A DNA stretch of 64,000 bases. It comes from Mucor racemosus (lineage: Eukaryota; Mucoromycota; Mucoromycetes; Mucorales; Mucoraceae). Of this stretch, positions 39,801 through 51,431 are shown piece after piece. Within the stretch, counting starts at the first letter, position 1, and every line of letters starts with the position of its first letter. The translations under genes and the position numbers were made by a program. The notes beneath the pieces were generated by a model. The model did not search any database. It was not told the origin of the DNA and saw only the letters and a list, made by a program, of their open reading frames with translations. The DNA lies in the NCBI GenBank assembly GCA_027405735.1, contig JAPEHQ010000023.1:744001-808000 (forward strand), read 5' to 3'.

Positions 39801-42560
39801 AATAAATTTAGGAATGGATAGCATAATTCAATCAATTCATATCTGTTTAGCAATGTGTAAGGTATATTTTAAAAAGCGTTTATTATGAGGTTAGTTATAG
39901 AAAAGAAGGCACGTTTCGATTTTAAAGGTTGAGAATTATAAAAATTCAACGTTTGAAAATTCACTTTAGCTTATGAGATGTAACATTTTCCGAGTGTATC
40001 AGAGCAAGTTAATAAAATTCGTCGATTATAGTATGTAACAAAACCAAACATAATGTAATTTTATAAAGTGAATATAATTTTTTCATTGGTTAATTAATTA
40101 AGTAATTAGAAAGAAAACAACTTAAAATTATGAATTGTAACTGTTTGGTCTAAAAACTATTTTCATTATAGAAATATGCTTCCAAAAGGAAGAAACTCGA
40201 TGACAAAGGTTAAATCTCAGGACATCGTAGCAACAAAAGCTATTCTAGTACCTACTATACCCCCGTCCATTTCATATTCTCTGCATGCGATTTATTATTT
40301 CGATGTATTAGCAAGTAGACCTAGCAACATATTCGTATATAACGAATTCTAGCTCGCAAGAAAAAGCCTCTAGGCGGACAACATTTCAAATTTTAGGTAT
40401 AATACGGTTTAGCCCATACTGCAATTTATGAATAAATCATATTTCGATGTTGATGTAGTCAAGCGATTTATAAATATATCACAATATAGAACCGAGATTG
40501 TTAAGAAAAAATATATTTAAATCAGGTTTTATGAGAATTTATACTCATATTATCACACTCTATAGTTGATGTCCATGAGAAAATTACAATTGAATTAGGT
40601 TTTATACTCTACATACATAAGAAAACTACAATAAGATTTGGTTAGATACAGCGGTAGTTTTTTGATAAGATCAGCAAGAGTATTTAGTGCAAATATATCC
40701 TCTTTTTTTTTTTTACTATAATCAATCTTTTTTTCATCATCCTTTCTCTTGTACTGGGTATTCTGGGCGAAATAATCGAATGTCTTTCTATATGTTCAAT
40801 AAAAGCATGTGCAGCATCAAAAGGCTCTTAATATAGTTAGGAAACTGGGACTGACTTGTAGAATAAAATAGGCTCGCTTCATAAAGTTTATAAATGCATA
40901 TAACTACTCCAAACTTTAGTCATGGTCTATTAAGGTGATTACTATCCCAAATATATATAATCTTATTTCTTTATTCACAATTTGTATATATGCAGAAACC
41001 AAAACCAAAGAGAATACTAGACTAAAGAGTTTATTTCCCGTTCTGGTACCAAGTCTAACCCTCCTCCTCTCTTCGTAGCACACCAAGCCAAAAGGCTACT
41101 ATCAATCTAATCGCTCCCACATGGCCACTCCTATGTGAAACCTAAATACATTGCGCGTTAGTGATATATATATATTTATTTTAAATCAATATCAATATGT
41201 TAACCTTTTCTCTTCCATATTTTCTCTATATTCATCCCCCTTTGCTGTTGATTTAATATATATCTTTTTTTTTTTTTTTTTTTTTTTTTTGAAAATCCGG
41301 ATATTTTTATAAATAAAGTTGTATACACAAAGTTCAACTTGATTTTTGAAATCTTTCAAAATTAAAATACAGCAATGTATTTTTTGATACCATGTACATA
41401 ATAAATTAGCAAAACAAAAGTAGAAGAGTGAACTATGTATGTTTTGGATTGATGTTGTAAATTCAAACGTAAACTGCAATTGCTTTCAGGCCAAAATGAA
41501 ATTCATTGAAATTTTTTATACGACAGGCTGAGAATCGAAATTATGTAATAATTGAAACCCTGTCTTGATCTTGTTTTGATAGCAAAGTAAAAGTTTATAT
41601 TGATCACCAATGTTTGTGTTGTCATATCTTATTTTGGAACGTATCAATACATGCATGTAGACTGTGGACTAATAGAACAAACAATTGAGTATAACGAGCC
41701 TTTATTACTGAGATGATAATTTCGATGTCTATATTAAGAGAAAATAAATACCTAGATTCCTTTTGATAAGTAAAATATAACTACTATATAAAAACTGGAA
41801 TAGATGCAGTGCACATTTACAGCAGATACTATCCACTTTTAGGTTAATTTTTCTTTTGTTGTAGCAACAAATGTAACAAAAGTGGTAAATGTGATTCATC
41901 CAGAACTTTCAAGATTTGAGATGAAGATCTTACAGAAATTTATTTTTACATATATTTTTAACATCTTGACCACTCGAGAATGGCCAATTCTGTAGAACCA
42001 GCAAAAAACATAGGCTATGCCCAAAAATTTTTAGTATCAAAGTTTATAATCCGCAATGAAGTTCCATTTAGTAAGCTTGTAATATGGAACATTGCATCAG
42101 AGCTATATGAATAATCGGGTCTTGTAAGGCAATAATCCATGGTTTTGCCGTTTTAGCAGAAGAGCAAAAATTTTTGAGGTTCTAAATCAAGTAAAATGTT
42201 CCTAATTCTAGAAAATGCTACCATCAATAGATGTTGGATTGTAATCACATTTGTGAATAATATGTACCTGAATTCAAAGAAAAGTACTTTTCTGTTGAGT
42301 ATAGTTACTCTTGTTTATCAACATGTAAACAAATATTGATTTGCTCAAATACTCTTAATATCTTTACTTAATTTCAAATGACATGATGTGATATTGCAGC
42401 ATATCTCATAAATTTTTGATGTTGATATTTTTTTTTTATTGTCATACAATCGTATCACTTTAAATTACTCGAAAAGGAAGTATTTCCTATTATCGAGGGT
42501 CTGAACCTTCCCATAATACAGGAATCTCTAGTTCATTCTAGGTGTAATGAAATTTTGTGT
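39801..42560. other. Gene-free region upstream of the ZIP transporter
   Basis: AT-rich with long A/T homopolymers (40700-40714 and 41266-41290). No coding region supported. A slightly GC-richer patch at 41030-41150 has no open frame or RNA fold I can assign. Confidence 0.4.
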
Positions 42561-42669
42561 ACCTTGAGGGTGATGTTTTGGCCACAACTGTGACTCTATC
42601 TCAGAAATTTTTGTGTATTATTGGCTACATGTCACTTTGAAGGTACTATTTGGTGTGTACCTTATCGGT
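42561..42669 (+). promoter_or_regulatory. Cluster of zinc-response-element-like sites before the ZIP gene
   Basis: Three near matches to the yeast Zap1 element ACCTTNAAGGT lie 130-240 bp before the zinc transporter start: ACCTTGAGGGT (42561-42571, one mismatch), ACTTTGAAGGT (42634-42644, one mismatch) and ACCTTATCGGT (42659-42669, two mismatches). Zap1-type factors switch on zinc importers in zinc starvation. Location upstream of a zinc importer makes function plausible; a Zap1 orthologue in this organism is assumed. Confidence 0.45.
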
Positions 42670-42798
42670 TCTATGATCTTGTGTTTGGAATCTCGAACGA
42701 TTAAACTTTTGATATTTGTATAAATAGACCGAAAAGAAAAGCTTACTGCTCTTTTGATTCTTTACTTTCTATACATTCTTAAATATAATTATCTAAAT

Positions 42799-44157
42799 AT
42801 GGCGAAATACATGAACATTTTAATGCCTTGTTTGGCTTTATTATACGCAAATCAAGTTTATGCTCAATCTGATGTTGAAGGTAAACTTACAATATGTACA
42901 TTTGAAGTTTAATTATTAATCATGTCATAATATTTAGCTGATGCCGATGCCGATGCTTCTAGCGACGAAGATGCCTGTGCTCTTATTCCTCTCGAAGACT
43001 ATAATATGGGTCTCAGAATTGGATCTATTTTCATCATTTTGGGTACTAGTGCCTTGGGAACATATCTCCCTATTCTTTTACATCGTATTAGTCCTTACAA
43101 ACCCGGTGATATCCGCGATTGGCTTTTGACAGTAGGAAAATTTTGTAAGTATATATTTTGTAATCATCAAATGTATAAGCATCTAACACACTTCTCAGTT
43201 GGTACTGGTGTCATTTTGGCTACTGCATTTGTTCACATGCTTCCTGATGCCCTCGAAAATTTTAGTAGCCCTTGTTTGACTGAAGGCTGGCTTTCTTATG
43301 GAGCTTTTGCTGGTATTTTCTGTATGCTTTCCTCTTTTGCTCTTCAATTATTAGAAGTAGTATCTGTTGCTCATATGAACAAACTTCGTAAAAGAAAGCA
43401 AGAAAGAATTGATGCTGAATTAGGCAATGGTCATTATAATAATTTCGCTCAAGAAAAGATACCCACTGATATTTTAAACAGTTCTCAAGTTTCCAAACAA
43501 CAAACTGTTGGCGATGAAGAAAGAATTGAATCTCACACTCACGATCATCATCACATCGGTGATGACCATGGTCATGTTCATGGGGCTTTCTTGGAGGATG
43601 ATGAAGCTTACAAACACATTGGTACTTACATTTTGGAACTCGGTATTGTTATGCATTCTATTCTTATTGGTATTACTTTGTCCACAACTGAGAACAGCGA
43701 ATTTATTACTCTTTTGATTGCTCTTGTATTCCATCAGGTATGTGATTTCACAGATGAAAAAATGCATCAACATTTGTTTACTAATAGCCCTGTAATATTT
43801 TAGTTTTTTGAAGGCATGGCTCTTGGTACTCGATTAAACGAAATGAGCTATAACACTTGGTACAAGCCTGTACTTATGGGTTTAATCTATATTGTCATGA
43901 CTCCCATTGGTATTGCTATTGGTATTGGAATCCATTCATCTTTCAACCCTAATTCATATTCTGCTGTATTATCATCTGCTATCCTTGACTCTCTTTCTGC
44001 TGGAATTTTATTGTATAATGCTTATGTTTCTCTTATGAGTATGGAGATTAGTCATAGCACTGCATTCCATAACGCATCTACTACCAGAAAGGTCTGTAGT
44101 TTCATTTCAATGTATATTGGTGCTGGTCTCATGTCATTGATTGGTGAATGGGCTTAA
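42799..44157 (+). CDS. ZIP-family zinc (or iron) transporter, Zrt1/Zrt2 type
   Basis: Exons 42799-42880, 42938-43144, 43199-43737 and 43804-44157 join to 393 aa. A hydrophobic N-terminus ending near VYAQ looks like a signal peptide, followed by a short acidic stretch. Membrane segments follow, with GTGVILATAFVHMLPDA (helix 4 of the metal path), a cytoplasmic loop rich in histidine (HTHDHHHIGDDHGHVHG) that binds or senses zinc, GIVMHSILIGITLS (helix 5) and FHQFFEGMALG split by the last intron. The His/Glu residues of these motifs are the binuclear metal centre of ZIP proteins. It probably imports Zn2+ at the plasma membrane, though related Irt-type proteins carry Fe2+. The start follows a likely promoter with zinc-response-like sites. 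It is convergent with the ABC transporter, 343 bp away. Confidence 0.92.
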
Positions 44158-44499
44158 GGAAGAAAATGTAGTAGTAGTTTGGAGTAACTATTGTATTAGT
44201 AGTAGCCACATAACTGTAATATCATATTTCACTTTTATTTTTTAACTTATATTATTAGATCTTTAACTTTTTCCTTTATAATTATCATATTCAATATTAT
44301 TACCTAATTCTTTACATAAAGAATAAATTATTTCGATTCAAATTTACATAAAATTAATCATTTCAGATATTTATTAGCAGCATTCAGATAGAAGCAGAAA
44401 CATATAGAGTACAGAAAAATGCATGTTTATTAAGTAAAGAGGTAATATTTTTGAGTGTTAAGAGAGGTACAGATATGCATACAAGAGACAATTTAGAAC

Positions 44500-47400
44500 T
44501 TATAAAACGGATAGTGATTGTTCACGAACAAGTTCAGCATAGGTGCCATTTAAAGATAAAAGATCATAATGAGATCCTTGCTCAATAATGCGACCATCCT
44601 TAACAACACAAATCAAATCAGCATTTTGAATAGTAGAGAGACGATGGGCAATTGCGATTGTGGTTCGTCCACCTTCTTCCAAAATGTTATCCAAAGCTTC
44701 TTGAACAAGACGCTCACTATCACTATCAAGAGCTGAAGTAGCTTCATCTAAAAGCAATACTTTAGGTTTACGGATCAATGCGCGAGCAATGGAAACTCTT
44801 TGCTTTTGACCACCAGAGATCTGATATCCCTTATCACCCACACGAGTATCATAACCATCAGGTAAACCACAAATAAAGTCATGAATGTTGGCAGCTTTAC
44901 AGGCATCTTCAACGTCTTCTTGAGTAACTTGCTTGGAATCATCGACACCAAAGCGAATATTATCTCCAATAGTCATATCAAAAAGAACAGGTTCTTGAGC
45001 CACAAGAGCCATATGGCTACGCAAGTTGTTTAAAGAATAGGACTTCACATCATGAGAATCAAGAGAAACAGTGCCAGAAAGAGAATCGTACCATCGTTGT
45101 AACATACCAATAATTGTAGATTTACCACATCCAGAAGGACCAACAAGCGCAATTGTTTGGCCAGGTTTGCCATAAAGATTGAAATCACCGTTAAAGATAT
45201 TGTTATCAGGACGAGCAGGATAGGCAAACTTGATATTTTTGAATCCAATATCACCATCAATTGTCCCAATTGCAGGTTCAATGCCTTCTAAGTCAGGATC
45301 AATCTTTGGTTGACGGTCCAAAACTTCAAAAGTGGCAAGAGCAGAATACTTGGCCTTGGCAATAGTGCTTGTAAATATAGAAGTTTTACCAATATTTTCA
45401 GCAGAACTGATCATTACTGTCATAGTAGTAAACATTTGAGGGAAAGTAATATTTCCATTGACAATCAAACGCATACCAGCATAAAAACTAACGGCTTTAG
45501 TATAAAGACTAATACTACGAACCAGGGCAAAGCCAATGGAAGAGAGATACGCTTTACGTTGAGTGAGTTTGTGAGGATGTTCAGTAGTTTGAAAGAAACG
45601 GTCTTCAAAATATACTTGCTTATTCAAGGAGGCAATTGTACGAACTTCTCGGATAGCTTCTCCAGCAACTTCGCCACTAAGAGCATTTGCCTTTTTTGTT
45701 TTATCTTCAAAACCGCTATGAATACTACTTTCATGAGCAGTGGAAACAATGATAAAAGGTGCCGTTAACAAGAGAATCAAAGTGAGAGCCCAACTGTGCA
45801 CAAAAGCAATAATCAAGCCTACTATAATGGTAACCAAAAGTTGAGTCGCATCGCCCCAAGCCTTGGTAATCATTTCATTTACATTGCGAGCATCAACAGC
45901 CAATCTGGTAGTGAGAGCACCAGATGTATTTTCTTTACGATCATAGTATCCAATTTCTTGACGCAAATAAGCAGCAAAGAGATTTCCACGCAAACGTCTT
46001 GTATAAAACTCACCAGCAAGCTCGAAAGAGAAATTTTGACTACCATAACCAACAAAAACAGCAATGGCAAACATGAGAAATGAAAAAGCATACAGATTGG
46101 CGCCTTGCAGAGGCCCAGGGTTGATATCTTGACCAGGTAAACTGAGAAGGGTGATTACTTTGGATAAAAGAAAAGCAAATACAGGACCTACAGTGCCACC
46201 GATAGCAGCACCAATGACACCAGTAGCAAGGAATTTCCATTCAGGGCGCATTTGCATGAATACTTTCTTGAAGGGAGCATGTTGTTTCTTTAACAAATCT
46301 TTCTCTTCTTTGAGGGTTTTGAGCTTGAGATCATAAACGGCATTAGCATTAGAGTTGATATTTTCAGAAGGTATATTATTAGTAAAGTCGATAACACTCT
46401 TTCCATCTTCAAGGATATCAGTAGTGTGTGTTTCAGGGAGCTTAAGGGTTGCTTCATCTTTCAAGGTTTCGGCTTGATTTATTACATTCCATTGCTCTTG
46501 TTGGAGGAGAATTTCAGGATCAATATCATTTTCTGGTTTCAAACTATCCTCAGCAGTGTCAATCATTTGTTTGTTTACTAAATTAGCATAGACGCCATCC
46601 TTTTCAAGGAGTTCGTTATGCTTTCCATGTTCAATTATGAATCCATTATCTAAAACAACAATCATATCGGCATTGACAATTGTAGACAAACGATGAGCAA
46701 CAACGATTGTTGTACGGCTAATAGAGGCTTTATCTAAGGCAGATTGTACAAGACGTTCAGATTGAGTATCTAAAGCAGATGTAGCCTGATAATAGTCGAA
46801 TGTTATTACATGAATCGAATTTTTATATTCAAATGTGTGCATACCTCGTCCAACAATAAAATTGTAGGATTCTTCAATATGGCACGAGCAATTGCAATTC
46901 TTTGTTTTTGACCACCTGAAAGCATATCGCCATGCTCACCAACAAGAGTATCATAACCGTCAGATAATTGAGATATAAATGAATGGCAGTTTGCTTCTTT
47001 GCATGCAGAAATTATTTCCTCATCAGAGGTTTCTTTATCGCTTCCCATAAGAATATTTTGACGAATTGTCATGTTGAATAAAATAGGTTCTTGACTGTAA
47101 ATAAAGATATAAGTAAATGGTTGTAAATATTTCAATTCTAATTTACCTTACGACTCCAATATTTTGACGTAAACTCTTGACATTAATAGACTTTAGATCA
47201 TGACCATCAAGATAAATTGAACCAGACACAGGATCATAGAATCTTTGAACCAATTGAACGGTGGTTGATTTACCAGAACCTGAAGGACCAACAAAGGCTA
47301 CAGTCATTCCAGGTTTGATCTTTAATGACAAATCATTCAACACAGTTACATCAGGGCGAGTGGGATACTTGAATACAACATTCTTAAACTCGATATCACC

Positions 47401-48570
47401 AGTAACAGATTCAAGAATTATACCATCTTTAGCATCGGTGTCAATATCAGGAACACGATCAATTGTAGCAAATATCTTATAAGCAGCTCCTTGAGCAGCA
47501 GTTACAGATGTGAGATTAACTGGTAACATGAGTAAACTAAAAGATCCAGTGATCATACTCAAGAGAACAACAAAGACAATAGGGCCTGTTATTTGGCCTC
47601 TGGTTACAAGAATAGCACCATACCAAAGTGTTATCGCATAAATACAAAGAATTAAACTAATGTTACAAGCATAACCAAGACCTGTTGCAGCGGCTCGTTT
47701 GATACCAATTTTAAAAGCATTGCTCAATTCATTTTCATATCGATTTGAAAATCGTTTTTGCAAATTAAATGAATAAACAGTACGAATTGAGTTGAATGCT
47801 TGTTCAGCGATAGAACCTGCCTGTGCATATGAGCTTAGAGATGCTAATGTATATTTCTTCATAAAGTTGCCCATTAATCCACCAACTACGAAAAGTAAAG
47901 GGATCACAGCAAGCATAATAACAGCAAGTCTCCAGCCTGTATTTTGTAAAATAACATTTAATATGATGTAAATATTTTTCTTATTTATGCAATTACCTTC
48001 AACAAAAGCTATAACTATACCAGCGATGAATTGAGCAACCAACATTACAAATCTTCCAAATCGCTCTGAAATACCATCTTGAATGATTTGAGTATCCGAC
48101 GCTAATCTTGTATTCAAAGAACCTTCAGCAGATGTATCAAACCAGGTCATATCTTGTCGAAGTACAGCATGAAGATAAAGTGTACGAATACGACGAGTCT
48201 GATTTTCACCTGTTATAACCCAAAGACAATTCGAAATATAAGATGCTACCAACATGGCAGTTCCCATATAGACCATTGTATAAATAACTGGATATGTTAA
48301 ATTTAACAGTTCATTGTAGTCATCAAGAGTTGTCGATATATTTGAAATAAAATCACCGTATACTATGATAGATACAGGAAGTAATGCACCGGAACCAGCT
48401 GAACAAATGGTAGCAATCAAGATCAATACTCGCTCCATTGGTGTGGCAAATCGAAATAGTTTGAACATGGATACACTCTCTTTTTTCTTTTTCTTTGATT
48501 TCACATCCTTTTTAGACGGCGGCGACTTCGCAGGAGTATCCGTCAATTCTATGCTTGATGTGGCTGACAT
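44500..48570 (-). CDS. ABCB (P-glycoprotein/Ste6-like) full-length ABC exporter
   Basis: Minus-strand exons 47997-48570, 47147-47936, 46845-47094 and 44500-46785 join to 1,299 aa, the usual size for TMD-NBD-TMD-NBD exporters. The first intron (60 nt) has no stop in frame, so reading through it would add 20 spurious residues; splicing restores a continuous helix. NBD1: Walker [10 protein letters not shown] near residue 408, signature LSGGQKQR near 514, Walker [13 protein letters not shown] across the last intron. NBD2: GPSGCGKST near 1087, ISGGQKQR near 1193, [12 protein letters not shown] near 1211. Both sites keep the catalytic Glu and switch His, so both look active. The N-terminus is Lys/Ser-rich and cytoplasmic. 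ATP-driven export of hydrophobic compounds or lipopeptides is likely; the natural substrate cannot be told from sequence. Confidence 0.94.
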
Positions 48571-50083
48571 TTTAAATACAACAAAAGAGTAAAAACTGAT
48601 CTACAGAATCAAACTTTTTAAGTTTGGGGAGTATTTATATGATTCTTCTTCCCAAAGTTTCGGGTTTTCAGAAAAGGGAGAGTAGTGGAAACCGCAGTAA
48701 AATCAGAAAACGAGGTTAATCTCATTGGCTCAAATTAGCTGATAAAATGTAATGGGAATTATGATTATTGTTTAACTATGGCTACAAACTTTTCAACAAG
48801 TAAATACTGACTCGCATAAAATGATCTTCATTCATATCATGGCATATCAACCGTTTTTTCCATAATTTTATAACGATATTTTGTCGTTTTTAACAGAAAG
48901 GCAGAATATAAAGTTTGAAAACCGTATTGCTGCGGCAAGTTATAAACACACGAAAAAGGAAAATTTACCTCATTTGATCATACTCGGTGCAGGCTTATTA
49001 AATCAAAAGGATATGTAGATACTTGCATTAGTCTGCTGATTTCTTGATTCAATATTTTTTTTCATAAAAAAAACCGTTTTATTTTATAATTTACAGAAAT
49101 TCAACAAAGATAAAATGATTACTCACAATGTTTGATTTAGAAAATAAACTTTCTTGAAGTTTCCAAATAAAGAATGTCGCGCAATTACAGTTTCCTGAAT
49201 AAATTCAAAATAAGCTGAGTAACCTAGCAGTGATATTGATCAAAAAGGTTAGGACTTCTGGGCAAACAATGGCGCAAAGATTTTCAAAGATGTGAGCGGA
49301 AGCACTTAGTTTGAAACATTGAGCAAGAAAAAAAAAAAGAATTTAGGAACAGTATATAATCAATATATGTACCTGAAGCTGTTTGCGATATTAAATTTGT
49401 GTATCATTCATTTTCCGTAATATTCGTTGGCTCAAATAAAAAAATTTTGCCTCCTCACTGCATATATATATATATATATATATATGTAATAAATTAATCA
49501 ATGCCTTTTTAATACCGTTTCGAAATTCAATTTTGAATTACAAATTCCCTTTTTATTAAAATTAATTAATTGTTCAAAAACATTTATACGAGATAGGGAA
49601 AAATGACAGGTGTTGGATTTAAACAACCAACAACAATACGCAGAAGCCGGTACGATAGACTTATACTAAACATTTTTTGGGATATATCTAAGACACAACA
49701 AAACGGACATAAATTATTCAAATTGTAATGATCCAGTTACATCACATAAGCAAATCACATATATAAATAATAACCAAGAACAGATCAATTGCATATTAGT
49801 GAATTTATCTGTTCTTTCCTTCCCTTTTTTTATATTTATAACCATAATCCAAATAAATATATATTATTACTGATTTATCATTGTTATTTATAACCAATTG
49901 TTATATAGTCCTATATAATCAATCATAGGTATTAATCATATACTAGTAATAGTAATTACAATTAGTAACACCAACCTCTCTTCCCAACCATAGAATCAAA
50001 GTCATTCATATAATTCTCCATATTATATATCCAGATTGACAACCAATTGATCTGTTACACAAATTATGCTATCTAGGGATGTT
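48571..50083. other. Gene-free region upstream of the ABC transporter
   Basis: An AT dinucleotide microsatellite lies at about 49461-49485. The first 100 bp upstream of the ABC start are the likely promoter. Nothing else identified. Confidence 0.4.
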
Positions 50084-50133
50084 GTCGAGCCGAGCTTGTA
50101 CTAGTAAATTTGGCTGGCAAAATCCGGCTCGAC
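50084..50133. repeat. 9-bp perfect inverted repeat, probable transposon end
   Basis: GTCGAGCCG (50084-50092) and CGGCTCGAC (50125-50133) can pair around a 32-nt loop. The loop and right arm recur at 32095-32135. It is placed directly beside family B copy 3. It could be a terminal structure of a small element or a terminator-like hairpin; no T tract follows. Confidence 0.5.
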
Positions 50134-50189
50134 ATCAGTGCTAATACTATCGTAACTATCCCTAAATTTATTTTATATCTCACGAAAGA

Positions 50190-51190
50190 CCCAAAAACGC
50201 GTAAAATTCACTGCTTTTTCCTTGAAAACTGGGTCTCATTTTTCATCCCTGCTCTACTTTTTTTATCACTAAATAACACCAAGAAAAAATTATATTCCAA
50301 TGTACCTGAGATGTTCAGCTTTAATCCAAAAACAAGTATCCAGAAATATCCTATTTTTTACAATTGGTATTAATTTTTCAGTGCTAAGGTTTCAGATTTT
50401 TTACGCGTATTTCGCTGCTAAAGGATTGAAAACTTTGAGGCTTCATATCTCCAGAAAAAATTAAGCTATACTGACACTTTTTAATAATAAAATTTACTTA
50501 TTTTAAAGTGCTTCATAACATATTCTAATATAAAAAAATTCTGAGCACTTTTATTTTTTTTTTTCATTTTTTTGACATTTCTATAGTAGGTTTCAAAATA
50601 TTGGCTAATTGAGCAACATTTTTTTTTGCATTCATATCATTCAGCTCGTTAAGCTCTCTCGGATCCAATTTAGAGTTTTTTAAAATATTGATTTTTCGTG
50701 GAGATGTCCTCAAAAATGTGTACAAAAAGGTACCTCCATTTCTAGCTTCCATTTTTCCCTTATATACCCTCATCCCAAATTCTGAATCTGAAAAAAATTT
50801 GGACAAACATTTTGTTTTCTCTACGAAAAATGCAGTTAAAAAGTTCAGCAATAGTTCGATCGATAGATAATTTTTTTGTGCATCATTTCCATTTATTATA
50901 TTTTAAATATGCTTATAAGAAGTGATGTGTATCTTCAAAAAACCTCCAAAATTTCAGTTGCATTTTGCGCACAATTTAATGTGAAACATTTATTTAAATT
51001 TTATTGAAATAGATGCAGAATCTAAAACTGTACAAAAACTATTTAGTACGCTAGGTCGACTTGCTTTGCAGCTCATGAGCCATTAAACGATTTTGATTTT
51101 TTGAATCATTTTTCGTTCATTTCAACAAATAAATTTTGGAACCCCGTGATGATAGGTTTTAAGCTGTGATAAGAGTGCTAAAAGGAGATT
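50190..51190 (-). repeat. Family B dispersed repeat, copy 3
   Basis: Reverse copy of the family at 12370 and 38400. It carries the TTACGCGTTTTTGGGTC-like outer segment shared only with copy 2 and is cut off at the other end near 51190. Confidence 0.6.
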
Positions 51191-51431
51191 GTACTTTTAA
51201 GATAATCAAGCAAATCGCACAATTAAATGGTGTCTCTATCTTTACTGCTTTGTATACATTGTGCAATGAATTTTAAGAAATTCGCATGATAGTCTTAGCA
51301 TCAACTAAATCACTTCCCCAATTAGAAGAAAACTTTGCTCAGATAATGAAGACATACCTTGCAAACCAACAACCCGAGCCAAAGGTGTTTTACACTGAAA
51401 ATGTCGTTGGTGATCAGCAATCTTTGGAAAA

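Noticed and set aside
45310..46336. Plus-strand open frames opposite the ABC transporter
   Set aside because: Antisense shadows of the transporter coding sequence.
47937..47996. 20 extra residues in the ABC transporter membrane domain
   Set aside because: The segment is a 60-nt GT...AG intron that happens to have no stop in frame; splicing joins VEG directly to WRLAVI.
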